A DNA stretch of 64,000 nucleotides from Acidimicrobiales bacterium (GTDB lineage Bacteria > Actinomycetota > Acidimicrobiia > Acidimicrobiales > MedAcidi-G1). This document shows, piece by piece, positions 1 through 9,036 of the stretch; the first letter of the stretch is position 1; each line of letters begins with the position of its first letter. The notes under the pieces are model-generated. The model worked only from the letters and a program-made list of their open reading frames with translations. It was not told the DNA's origin and did not search any database. A program made the translations under genes and the position numbers. The stretch covers positions 1 through 64,000 of the forward strand of contig JAKURV010000004.1 in the NCBI GenBank assembly GCA_022452035.1. The letters are read 5' to 3'.

Positions 1-51
1 ACTGGCCGTAGGCGAGGAGTTCGCTGAGGGCCCGGCCCACCCCGGCGCTCT
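1..51 (-). pseudogene. 3' fragment of a second DAO-family FAD oxidoreductase copy
   Basis: The first 51 bases match 1167-1217, inside the intact DAO-family gene at 1087-2304, with only 4 mismatches (positions 4, 13, 20 and 29). On the minus strand both encode a version of SAGVGRALSELL followed by a Y-G pair. Similarity stops abruptly at base 52, and the luciferase-like gene ends 30 bases further on at 82, so there is no room for the 5' nine-tenths of the gene. It is read as the tail of a duplicated, truncated copy. How far the tail continues to the left cannot be seen. Confidence 0.6.
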
Positions 52-81
52 CATCGAGGGTCTTTGCTGCATAGCGAACTG

Positions 82-1005
82 TTAGGTCAGTAGCGCCTCG
101 GCGATACTGTCGAGGTGGTTCAGGTCCTGGTCGTCAAGGACTTGTAGGTAGACCCGATTACATCCTCGTTCAGAGAACTCAGCAGCCCTTGCGCGCAGTT
201 CTTCCCGGCTTCCAGCAAACCCGTTTTGGCGAAGTTCGTCAGGTTGCCGTCCGATCGCCGCTGCGCGTCGTTCCATTTCGGCATCGTCATCACCACAACA
301 GACAACCTGAGCACTGGAGTAAACGAGGTCATCAGGATCCCGGCCGCTGGCCTGACAAGCGTCACGCACGATGGTGGTCACTTCTGTCCATCTTTCCGGC
401 GGCGTGAACGGAACGTTGAACTCGGTGGCGAAACGTGCAGCCAGCCGAGGTGTTCGTCTCGGACCGGACCCACCCATGATTATCGGCGGACCCGGCCTCT
501 GTTCGGGTTTCGGCAGAGCGGGTGAACCCTCGATGGTCAGTATCCGGCCGGAGTAGTCGAAAGTCTCTCCGATCGGCGTGTTCCACATCCCGGTCATGAT
601 TTCCAGGGTGTCCTCGAGCAGATCGAAGCGTTTCCCGATTGGCGGGAAGGTCAGACCCTGGGCCTGGTGTTCAGCCTCATACCAACCGGCTCCGAGGCCG
701 AGTTCTATCCGCCCACCGCTCATCTGATCGACCTGGGCTACCGACACGGCAAGAGGACCAATGTGGCGAAAGGTGATCGGAGTTACCAGGGTGCCTAGGC
801 GAATACGTTGCGTGTCGCGGGCAAGACCAGCCAACGTCGTCCAGGCGTCAGTGGGGCCGGGCAGTCCATTGCTGTCTCCCATGCTTAGGTAATGGTCGGA
901 GGTGAAGAATCCACCGAAGCCAAGTTCGTCAGCATGGCGAGCCAGGGCTAGGAGTCGCTCGTAGGTCGTTCCCTGCTGCGGTTCTACAAAGATTCGGTAG
1001 TCCAC
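82..1005 (-). CDS. Luciferase-like (LLM class) flavin/F420-dependent oxidoreductase
   Basis: A 307-residue TIM-barrel oxidoreductase of the bacterial luciferase-like family. These proteins use reduced flavin or coenzyme F420 to oxidise or reduce small organic substrates. The N-terminus (VDYRIFVEPQQ) leads into a segment rich in glycine and phenylalanine with SDHYL, and the middle holds the family-typical block GRIELGLGAGWYEAEH. The GTG start at 1005 was chosen because AAGGAGGA lies just upstream (complement of 1008-1015) and the luciferase-like homology begins there; an ATG 57 bases earlier has no such support. It is the last visible gene of a minus-strand group with the DAO oxidase and hydantoinase genes, after an 81-base gap. 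Substrate unknown; F420 versus FMN use cannot be decided from sequence alone. Confidence 0.85.
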   Translation of the reverse strand: MDYRIFVEPQQGTTYERLLALARHADELGFGGFFTSDHYLSMGDSNGLPGPTDAWTTLAGLARDTQRIRLGTLVTPITFRHIGPLAVSVAQVDQMSGGRIELGLGAGWYEAEHQAQGLTFPPIGKRFDLLEDTLEIMTGMWNTPIGETFDYSGRILTIEGSPALPKPEQRPGPPIIMGGSGPRRTPRLAARFATEFNVPFTPPERWTEVTTIVRDACQASGRDPDDLVYSSAQVVCCGDDDAEMERRAAAIGRQPDELRQNGFAGSREELRARAAEFSERGCNRVYLQVLDDQDLNHLDSIAEALLT

Positions 1006-1086
1006 GGTCCTCCTTGAGTTCTTTCTGCATTCTGGGCCAGCAGTCGCCCATCGTGCTGACACGCCCGTTGATATTCGGATTCCGGC

Positions 1087-2304
1087 TTAGATGATGGCTT
1101 TTTCTAGGAAGGGCTCACCGCGCATGATCCGACCATGGCCCATTGCCGACAGGTCGATGGTGCGGTACTCGCCGTAGGTGAGGAGCTCGCTGAGCGCCCG
1201 GCCCACCCCGGCGCTCTGCTGTAGACCGTGTCCGCTGAACCCGTTGCAGAAGTAGAAGTTCGGTACCGCTTCGGCGGGACCGACCACGGCGTTCCGGTCC
1301 AGCGTGTTGTAGGCGTAGTGGCCGACCCAGGAGTGGGTCACAGCAATCCGTTCGAAGGCCGGAATCCGGTGCACGAGGGCGGGCCAGATCAGGTCTTCCC
1401 ACTCGTCGCGTCGGACAGCAAAGTCGTCCGGGTCTACTTCCACGTCGTCGGCCGGGGGGATACCGGCCAGGTAGTGAGGCGGTTCGGTCCGGACGTGCAT
1501 CCCGTTGATGTCGATGGTCAACGGCAGGGTGGGCCCGTCGAGTTCTTCCCGGCAGTCGAAAACCCAGGCACCCCGAATCCGAGGCTCAACGGGCAGAGGC
1601 AGACCGACCAGGTCGGCCACCCATCGGGCCCGCGGCCCGGCACAGTTCACGACCCGGTCACAGGCCACCACGGTTCCTGAGGCCAACTCGACGTGGGTGA
1701 TCCGGCTGCCGGCCGCGTCGGTCCGTAAGCCCACTACTTGGTCGGTTACGTACTCGATGCCGTTGTGGCGGGCCCTCTGCTGGAAGCCTCGCATCATGGA
1801 GTAGGCGTCCAGGGTGCCTTCGTGGCGCAGGCCGAGGCTGGCACCGGCCAGGTCATCGACAAACAGGTAGCCGAACCGGTCGGCTAGCTGCCCGGCGGTC
1901 AGCAGCGCTACCTCGGCTCCGCATGACAGCTGCACCTCGTGGTTTTCGCGCAGGACTTCCATGCCGTCGCCGGTGGCGAGGAACAGGTAGCCGGTGTCTC
2001 GGAACCCCAGGTCGGGCGACTCGCCGTCCACCTGAACGTTCTCGTGGAAGTCGGCGATGAATTCGGTGGCGAACATTGACAGGCGGACGTTGACCGCCTC
2101 GGAGAACTGGTGGCGGATACTGGCTTCGGACAGGGTGGTCGAGGACCGCTCGTAGGTCGGGTCCATCTCCACGACCAGGACCGGACCGTCAAAGTCGGGG
2201 TTCTCAGACAGCCAATAGGCCACCGAACTACCCATGACTGCCCCGCCCACGATGACGGTGTCGTAGCCGGAGCGGCTCGGACCCGTCGGGGCGGGCCCGG
2301 TCAC
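1087..2304 (-). CDS. FAD-dependent oxidoreductase, DAO (glycine/D-amino acid/sarcosine oxidase-like) family
   Basis: A 405-residue flavoenzyme that should oxidise an amine or amino acid C-N bond. The FAD-binding GG-A-V-M-G variant of the dinucleotide motif is at residues 20-25, followed by VVEMD, where the acidic residue binds the FAD ribose. RDTGYLF and a second FAD-contact region (VNCAGPRARW) follow. Near the C-terminus NGFSGHGLQQSAGVGRA is the usual DAO-family FAD-contact glycine segment. Its GTG start overlaps the hyuB stop as GTGA, so the two are translationally coupled. The neighbouring hydantoinase genes suggest a substrate such as sarcosine or another N-substituted amino acid released from a hydantoin; that is inference. 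A truncated copy of its tail lies at 1-51. Confidence 0.88.
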   Translation of the reverse strand: MTGPAPTGPSRSGYDTVIVGGAVMGSSVAYWLSENPDFDGPVLVVEMDPTYERSSTTLSEASIRHQFSEAVNVRLSMFATEFIADFHENVQVDGESPDLGFRDTGYLFLATGDGMEVLRENHEVQLSCGAEVALLTAGQLADRFGYLFVDDLAGASLGLRHEGTLDAYSMMRGFQQRARHNGIEYVTDQVVGLRTDAAGSRITHVELASGTVVACDRVVNCAGPRARWVADLVGLPLPVEPRIRGAWVFDCREELDGPTLPLTIDINGMHVRTEPPHYLAGIPPADDVEVDPDDFAVRRDEWEDLIWPALVHRIPAFERIAVTHSWVGHYAYNTLDRNAVVGPAEAVPNFYFCNGFSGHGLQQSAGVGRALSELLTYGEYRTIDLSAMGHGRIMRGEPFLEKAII

Positions 2305-3905
2305 GTCACGTAGCCCTGTCGACGGTCCTCAGCCACCGCCTCGGAATCGCGTTGAACCGGTTCGCCAAACCCGCCACCCCCGGGGAGCTCCAACACGATC
2401 GTGCGGCCAGCCGGCACCAACTGCTTGCCCTTGGCGTCAAACGGGGTGCCGTCATCGAGGTACACGCGGCCCGGTGCACCGTCTCCGCCGCCGCGGCGCC
2501 CCCGAGCCGGGTTCTCGACCCGGTCGAACATGCACGAGAAAGCGAAGTGGTAGCCGTCGGTGGGGCCCAGCTCGATGACCTGGCCCAGGCCGCCGCGCTG
2601 ACGTCCGGCTCCTCCCGAGTCGGGACGTAGTTCCTTGCGCCACACCACGATGGGTCCGGCCTGCTCGGTGGCCTCGGCGGGCATGGTTCGCACACCACTA
2701 GGGAACGCCGTGCTGTTGAGACCATCTAGGGCGGGGCGAGCGCCGGTGCCTCCACTGTTGAACATGAGGATCTCCCGGGGTGGGAGCCCGGCCGACGGGT
2801 CAACAGCCCGGGCGCTGACCTGGAAGTTCCAAAGGGCTCCGGCGCCTTCGGCGGGCACCACGTCGGGGAGCGCGTCGGCAATGGCCCCCAGGCACAGGTC
2901 GGTAACGAAGTGCCCGATCACGTGGCGCACCGCCACCGGCTCGGGGTGGCGGGCGTTGAGGATGCAGCCCTCAGGGGCGCTAACCGAGAAGGCAGCCAGG
3001 GAGGCATGGTTGGACGGCATCTCGGGGGCCAGAGCCACGAGCATGGCGTACGAGAAGTAGGCGTGGGCGTACGTCAGGGGCACGTTCACGCCGTGAGCAC
3101 AAGTCGGCGACGTGCCGGCGAAGTCGGCGTGGGCGCCGTCGTCGGTGACGGTCAGGGTGACGACCAGATCGACCGAGTCGTTGTAACCGTCGACCCGCAT
3201 TTCGTTGGTGTACGTGCCGGGAGGCAGAGCCTGAAGGCGTTCCCGGGTAGCGACAGCGGTCCGCTCGAAGATGAAGGCAGCCAGCTCGACAACGTCGTCC
3301 AGGTCGAACTCGTCGAGCATGGCGTGCAGGCGGCGGGCGCCCGTGTCGTTACAGCCCGACAGCGAGTACAGGTCGCCGACCACCTGCCCGGCTTCGCGCA
3401 CGTTGTTGCGCACGATGTTCAACAGGTCCTCGTTGACCACGCCCCGTTCAGCGAACTTCATGATGGGGACGAAAAGCCCCTCTTCGTAAACCTCGGTGGC
3501 GTCCGGTCCGTAACCGCGGCCGCCCACGTCGACCACGTGGGCTGTGCAGGCGAAGAAGGCGACCAGGTTGCCGTTTCGAAACACCGGGTTGACGACGGTG
3601 AAGTCGTGCAGGTGGCCGGTGCCCTTCCACGGGTCGTTGGTGATGTACGAGTCGCCCTCGTAGATCCGGTGAGGGCCGATGTCCTCGATGAAGTTGACGA
3701 CCGCTGCGGCCATGGTGTTGACGTGGCCCGGGGTGCCGGTCACCGCCTGGGCGATCATCCGGCCCTCAGTGTCGTAGATGCCGGCCGACAGGTCGCCGGC
3801 TTCGCGGACACTGGTGCTAAACGCCGTGCGCACCAGGGCCAGCGCCTGCTCCTCCACGATGGAAATGAGCCGGTTCCACATCACCTGGTGACGAAGCTCG
3901 CTCAC
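2301..3905 (-). CDS. hyuB: Hydantoinase B / 5-oxoprolinase subunit B family protein
   Basis: About 534 residues. This is the B subunit of the ATP-dependent hydantoinase/oxoprolinase family, which with HyuA opens cyclic amides such as N-methylhydantoin or 5-oxoproline. Recognisable blocks are the N-terminal SELRHQVMWNRL, SVREAGDLSAGIYD, the GTPGHVNTM stretch, ITNDPWKGTGHLHD (typical of the family) and a C-terminal glycine-rich LELPGGGGFGEP. The GTG at 3905 was chosen as start because it overlaps the hyuA stop as GTGA, the same coupling seen at this gene's own 3' end with the DAO gene; an in-frame start 33 bases earlier is possible. Acetone carboxylase subunits are related, but the third subunit is absent here. 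Confidence 0.9.
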   Translation of the reverse strand: MSELRHQVMWNRLISIVEEQALALVRTAFSTSVREAGDLSAGIYDTEGRMIAQAVTGTPGHVNTMAAAVVNFIEDIGPHRIYEGDSYITNDPWKGTGHLHDFTVVNPVFRNGNLVAFFACTAHVVDVGGRGYGPDATEVYEEGLFVPIMKFAERGVVNEDLLNIVRNNVREAGQVVGDLYSLSGCNDTGARRLHAMLDEFDLDDVVELAAFIFERTAVATRERLQALPPGTYTNEMRVDGYNDSVDLVVTLTVTDDGAHADFAGTSPTCAHGVNVPLTYAHAYFSYAMLVALAPEMPSNHASLAAFSVSAPEGCILNARHPEPVAVRHVIGHFVTDLCLGAIADALPDVVPAEGAGALWNFQVSARAVDPSAGLPPREILMFNSGGTGARPALDGLNSTAFPSGVRTMPAEATEQAGPIVVWRKELRPDSGGAGRQRGGLGQVIELGPTDGYHFAFSCMFDRVENPARGRRGGGDGAPGRVYLDDGTPFDAKGKQLVPAGRTIVLELPGGGGFGEPVQRDSEAVAEDRRQGYVT

Positions 3906-6013
3906 GGCGTGGCCTCCTGTCGGGTCACCAGCAGGCAACCGTCGGCCTGCAGGACCGCCTGCTGGGTGCTGGACAGCCAGGTGGTGGTCTGAGGTTCCAC
4001 GACGACTGCCGGACCCGGCACACGGTCACCGACAGCCAGGTCGTCTCGCTCCACGACAGCTGCCGTCACCGGGGTACCGGTCGTCGGGTCGTGGATAGTC
4101 CGGGAACGCCCGGTAGCGACATCACGGGAGGCAGCCACCCGCTCGATTCGATCCACCGGCGGTCGCGGAGTGGCCACCCGCACCGACCAGCCGATGGCCT
4201 CGATGGCCAGGCCGGCGATAGCTCGCCCGAAGAACTCCTCGTAGGCCTTCTCGAACCGGTTAGCCAGCAGCTCGCCACCCAGGTGGTCGAACGGGGCGGC
4301 ATCGAGGCGGACGGGGATCTCCCATCCCTGACCGGCGTAACGCATGAAAACCCACCGTTCGGTCTCCAGAGCCGGCGGCCCATCAGCCTGGTGGGTGGTG
4401 GCCAGGGCTGCGGCGACCACCCCGGTGGCTTCGTCGGCCAGCTCGGCCAGCATCCGGTTGGCTGCCTCGTGGTCAAAGTCGGAGGTCAGGGCGTGGTGGC
4501 TACGGAGGGCCTCGTAGGCGACAGGGGCCCGGAGGAACCCGATAGCTGAGCCCACGCTGGCTCCCGGCGGGATCAGCAGCTCGTCCACGTCGAGCTTGTC
4601 GCACAGCCGACCGGCGTGCAGGGGGGCACCGCCACCGAAGGCAATGACAGTGAAGCGGCTCACGTCCTTGCCGTTTTCCACGGCGTGGACCCGGGCTGCG
4701 TTGGCCATGTTCTCGTCGACCACCTCGACGACACCTTCGGCTGCCGTGTCAGACGTCAGCCCGAGCGTGGCACCGACCCCGGCGTCCAAAGCCGTCCGGG
4801 CTGCCTCCTCGGACAGGTCGATGCCCGGAGCGCCGAACGTGTCGGCCGACAGGCGACCCAGGACCAGGTCAGCGTCAGTCACCGTGGGGGCCGTACCCCC
4901 CAGCCCGTAGGAGGCGGGGCCGGGTTCGGAACCTGCGCTGAGTGGCCCGACGCGGATCTGTCCCAGCACGTCCACGCCGGCGATGGATCCGCCTCCGGCT
5001 CCGATCTCGATCATCTCGATGACCGGGATGGAGATGGGCATCCCGCTGCCCTTGGTGAACCGGTGGGTGCGGGCCACCTCAAACGTTTTGGCCGTCCGGG
5101 GGGTTTGGTCCTCGATGAGGCAGATCTTGGCTGTGGTTCCGCCCATGTCGTAGGAGAGCACAGCGTCCAGGCCGTGACGGGCCGCGATGTCGGCGGCGAA
5201 GATGGCCCCTCCGGCCGGCCCGGATTCCACGAGGCGCACCGGGAACCGTGACGCCGTCTCGACGGTCATGAGGCCGCCACCGGAGTGGATCAGCGAAACA
5301 GGGCAGCGGGCGCCCGTCGCTTGGAGTCGGCGTTCCAGTTCACCCAGGTAGGTGGCCATGAGGGGTTGGACGTAGGCGTTGGCGCACACCGTGTTGAACC
5401 GCTCGAACTCTCGCATCTGGGGCGACACCTCAGAGCTGATTGATACGGCCACGTCGGGTAGGCGTTCCAGCAGCAGGTCGCGGAAGCGCCGCTCGTGGGT
5501 GCCGTCCACGTAGGCGTGGATGAACCCCACAGCGACCGACTCGTAGGTCTCACCGTCGGCGCGTTCGGCCAGCACCTCGACCAGGGCCCGTGCTTCGTCG
5601 TCGTCGAACGGGCGCAGGACCGAGCCATCGGCACCGATCCGCTCCGACAGGACATGGCGGTCCCTCCGCTCGATAAGCGGGGTGGGTAGCACCAGGTTCA
5701 GGTCGTACTGCTCGAAGCGGCTCTCGGTGCGCATTTCGATGGTGTCGCGGAAGCCGGCTGTGGTGACCAGAGCGGTGCGGGCCCCGGTGCGTGAGATAAG
5801 GGCGTTGGTGGCCAGCGTCGTGCCGTGGATGAACGTTTCCAGGTTGGCCAGGTCGGCTCCGGCGTCGGCGACGACCTGGTGGACGCCGTCGAGGATGCCC
5901 TGTTCGGGGGCGTCGTACGTGGTGAGGACCTTGGTTGAGAACAACCCATCGTCGGTTTCCAGCACCACGTCGGTGAATGTGCCCCCGACGTCGGCGCCGA
6001 TACGCATGCCCAT
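3902..6013 (-). CDS. hyuA: Hydantoinase A / 5-oxoprolinase subunit A family protein
   Basis: A 703-residue ATP-binding subunit partner of HyuB. The N-terminal phosphate-binding segment ADVGGTFTDVV (residues 7-17) belongs to the sugar kinase/actin-like ATPase fold. Further family blocks are HGTTLATNALI, ESGPAGG, SYDMGGTTAKI and GGGAPLHA. The ATG at 6013 has GAGGAC about seven bases upstream and sits 10 bases after the SDR stop; the frame stays open further upstream but only through the SDR gene. Together SDR, HyuA, HyuB, the DAO oxidase and the luciferase-like enzyme look like one transcript. Which cyclic amide is used is not visible. N-methylhydantoin is attractive because of the adjacent sarcosine-oxidase-like enzyme. 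Confidence 0.9.
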   Translation of the reverse strand: MGMRIGADVGGTFTDVVLETDDGLFSTKVLTTYDAPEQGILDGVHQVVADAGADLANLETFIHGTTLATNALISRTGARTALVTTAGFRDTIEMRTESRFEQYDLNLVLPTPLIERRDRHVLSERIGADGSVLRPFDDDEARALVEVLAERADGETYESVAVGFIHAYVDGTHERRFRDLLLERLPDVAVSISSEVSPQMREFERFNTVCANAYVQPLMATYLGELERRLQATGARCPVSLIHSGGGLMTVETASRFPVRLVESGPAGGAIFAADIAARHGLDAVLSYDMGGTTAKICLIEDQTPRTAKTFEVARTHRFTKGSGMPISIPVIEMIEIGAGGGSIAGVDVLGQIRVGPLSAGSEPGPASYGLGGTAPTVTDADLVLGRLSADTFGAPGIDLSEEAARTALDAGVGATLGLTSDTAAEGVVEVVDENMANAARVHAVENGKDVSRFTVIAFGGGAPLHAGRLCDKLDVDELLIPPGASVGSAIGFLRAPVAYEALRSHHALTSDFDHEAANRMLAELADEATGVVAAALATTHQADGPPALETERWVFMRYAGQGWEIPVRLDAAPFDHLGGELLANRFEKAYEEFFGRAIAGLAIEAIGWSVRVATPRPPVDRIERVAASRDVATGRSRTIHDPTTGTPVTAAVVERDDLAVGDRVPGPAVVVEPQTTTWLSSTQQAVLQADGCLLVTRQEATP

Positions 6014-6023
6014 GGCCCGGTCC

Positions 6024-6839
6024 TCAGTCCTCGCCGAGCACCTGGTCGAGCGACGGGAAATCGCTGGGCGGCATGATGTCAACGGTGGCTGACCGCTGCT
6101 GGGACAGCATCCCACCGTCCACTTTGAGGACGTCGCCGGTGATGTAGCGGGCATCGTCGGAAGCCAGGAACAACGCCGGGCCGGCCATGTCGTCCGGGTC
6201 GCCGGGTCGTCCCAGCGGGATGTTCTCGCCCCGCAGACGTCGGGCTGCCTCGTCCATGCCCTCGGTGTCGATGGAGCCCGGCATCAAAGCGCACACCCGG
6301 ATGCCGTACGGGCCGAGGTCCAGGGCCATGGCTCGGGTCAGGGCCTCGATGCCGCCCTTGGAGGCGTCGTAGGCGGTAAACGCCCGGTGGGCGCGGGTGG
6401 CTCCACCGGACGACATGTTGATGATCACGCCCGCTCCGTTGGCGGCCATGATCCGGGCCGCCCGGTGCGAACACAGGAAATGGCCGGTGAGGTTGACGTC
6501 GATGATGCGCCGCCACCAGGCCTCGTCAGCCTCGAAGAAATGAAGCATGGGGCTGACCATGCCGGCGTTGTTGACCAGCACGTCGACGGTACCGAACGCC
6601 TCGACGGCGGTGTCGAACAGGGCCTCGACCTGGGCGCTGTCAGACACGTCGGCCGGGCCTCCGACTGCCGTACCGCCGGCCGCTGTGATGGAGGCCACCA
6701 CGTCGTCCACCCGGGAGGATTCCAGGTCGTTAACCACCACGGAGGCGCCTGCCCCGGCGAAGCGTTCGGCGATGGCCCGCCCGATGCCTTTGCCTGCACC
6801 GGTGACGACAACGACCTGACCTTCGTGAGAAGCACTCAT
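6024..6839 (-). CDS. Short-chain dehydrogenase/reductase (SDR), classical type
   Basis: A 271-residue NAD(P)-dependent dehydrogenase. The cofactor motif TGAGKGIG is at residues 13-20. The acidic residue in VVNDLES after the second strand suggests NAD(H) preference. VDVLVNNAG, the catalytic serine in INMSSGG and the YDASK catalytic pair (about residue 155) are all present. The ATG at 6839 has GAAAGG upstream. It is the first gene of the minus-strand hydantoinase group and is separated from hyuA by only 10 bases. Its C-terminus is some 20 residues longer than the usual classical SDR end (VDGGM). The substrate is unknown. Confidence 0.9.
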   Translation of the reverse strand: MSASHEGQVVVVTGAGKGIGRAIAERFAGAGASVVVNDLESSRVDDVVASITAAGGTAVGGPADVSDSAQVEALFDTAVEAFGTVDVLVNNAGMVSPMLHFFEADEAWWRRIIDVNLTGHFLCSHRAARIMAANGAGVIINMSSGGATRAHRAFTAYDASKGGIEALTRAMALDLGPYGIRVCALMPGSIDTEGMDEAARRLRGENIPLGRPGDPDDMAGPALFLASDDARYITGDVLKVDGGMLSQQRSATVDIMPPSDFPSLDQVLGED

Positions 6840-6945
6840 GGACGGCCTTTCAATCCTTGTATCGACCCGTACACGCGAGGCTATCGGGGGTCGAATCCGG
6901 AGGTCAGATCCGGGGCGGTGAGTGCGGGACGCCGCCTTTTGGACG

Positions 6946-8004
<1,059 letters not shown>

Positions 8005-8010
8005 CGGCGC

Positions 8011-8016
8011 AGGCTA
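8011..8016 (-). promoter_or_regulatory. Putative -10 hexamer of a leaderless threonine aldolase transcript
   Basis: TAGCCT on the minus strand, ending 6 bases before the GTG start at 8004. It matches the TAnnnT core of actinobacterial -10 elements. No convincing -35 element is seen. Confidence 0.5.
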
Positions 8017-8083
8017 GGCGCCGGGTGTGCCACGATTCGCCTTGGCGGGCAGCAGGATGGCGACAAACGGGAAGGGACTGGTC

Positions 8084-8992
8084 ATGGGAGGACACGACGG
8101 ACCGCTGCTGCCCGATGGGGTGGTGGCGCCGATCCTGACCCCGTTTGAAGCCGACCTTTCGGTCTCCCACGACCGGTTGGTGGCCCATGCGCAAAGGGTG
8201 CTCGACGAGGGATGCGTGGGCGTGGCTGTGTTCGGCACGACGGGGGAGGCCCTGTCCGTTGCCACCCGCGAACGCGAAGCGGCCCTCGAGGCCCTGGTCG
8301 CCGGCGGCATCGACCCCGGCGTGATGATCGTGGGTACAGGGGTGACCAACCTGCCGGGCACGGTGCACCTGACCCGCCATGCCATGGAGCTGGGCTGCCG
8401 GGCCTGCATGGTGCTCCCGCCCTTCTACTTCAAGGACCCGGACCCCGAGGGGCTCTTCCGGCACTTCGCCGGCCTGGTGGAGCGGATCGGCGACGACCGC
8501 CTACGGATCATGCTGTACCACATTCCCCAGGTGGCCGGCGTGGGCCTCCCGGTCCCGCTGGTAGCCCGTCTGCGCGCCGAGTTCCCTGAGGTCGTCGTGG
8601 CCATCAAGGACTCGTCTGGCGACTGGGCCAACACCGAGGCACTTTTCGGAATCGACGGTCTCACCGTCTACCCGGGAGCTGAGATGCCCCTGCTGGACGC
8701 CTTGGACCGCGGCGGGCCGGGTTGCATAACGGCCACGGCCAACGTCAACGCCGGCCCGGTGGCAGAGGTGATCCGCCTACACGTCTCTGGTGGCCGACCG
8801 GCGGCCGAGGTGGCCATGGAAGGGGTGCAGGCCTTCCGCCTGCTTATGCAGGAGTACCCGGCCATCCCGACCCAGAAGCGCCTCCTGGCCCTCAGGCTGG
8901 GCGATCCGACCTGGGCGACGGTGAGGCCGCCGTTCCTGCCCGCCGACGAGGCGGTCGGGATCAGGTTGGAGGAGCGCATAGCCGAACTCTGA
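8084..8992 (+). CDS. DapA-like (dihydrodipicolinate synthase/N-acetylneuraminate lyase family) aldolase
   Basis: A 302-residue TIM-barrel class I aldolase. The GTTGE motif, which binds the pyruvate carboxylate, is at residues 51-55. YHIPQ carries the catalytic tyrosine, and IKDSSGDW carries the Schiff-base lysine. The ATG at 8084 follows GAAGGGA with good spacing; a start 57 bases earlier is possible but would overlap the promoter of the divergent gene. YHIPQ in place of the usual YNVP and the lack of other lysine-pathway genes make a catabolic pyruvate aldolase or KDG-type lyase as likely as true lysine-pathway DapA. The next gene starts 45 bases downstream. Confidence 0.85.
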   Translation: MGGHDGPLLPDGVVAPILTPFEADLSVSHDRLVAHAQRVLDEGCVGVAVFGTTGEALSVATREREAALEALVAGGIDPGVMIVGTGVTNLPGTVHLTRHAMELGCRACMVLPPFYFKDPDPEGLFRHFAGLVERIGDDRLRIMLYHIPQVAGVGLPVPLVARLRAEFPEVVVAIKDSSGDWANTEALFGIDGLTVYPGAEMPLLDALDRGGPGCITATANVNAGPVAEVIRLHVSGGRPAAEVAMEGVQAFRLLMQEYPAIPTQKRLLALRLGDPTWATVRPPFLPADEAVGIRLEERIAEL

Positions 8993-9024
8993 GCGGCATC
9001 GGAGGAACTCCGGCACGAGCGTGT

Positions 9025-9030
9025 GATGCT
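9025..9030 (+). promoter_or_regulatory. Putative -10-like element of the NYN-LOTUS gene
   Basis: GATGCT ends 6 bases before the ATG at 9037. It is the core of an 11-base sequence (GTGTGATGCTG, 9021-9031) that recurs at the same offset before the FAD oxidoreductase start at 26049. No Shine-Dalgarno precedes this ATG. Confidence 0.35.
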
Positions 9031-9036
9031 GTCGGT

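Noticed and set aside
2910..3992. A 360-codon plus-strand open frame
   Set aside because: It is antisense to hyuB/hyuA and rich in His, Val, Gly and Arg without motifs, the usual shadow of a GC-rich gene.
6014..6154. N-terminal extension of HyuA
   Set aside because: The extra frame lies inside the SDR gene in another phase, and the ATG at 6013 has a ribosome-binding site and begins the ATPase motif.
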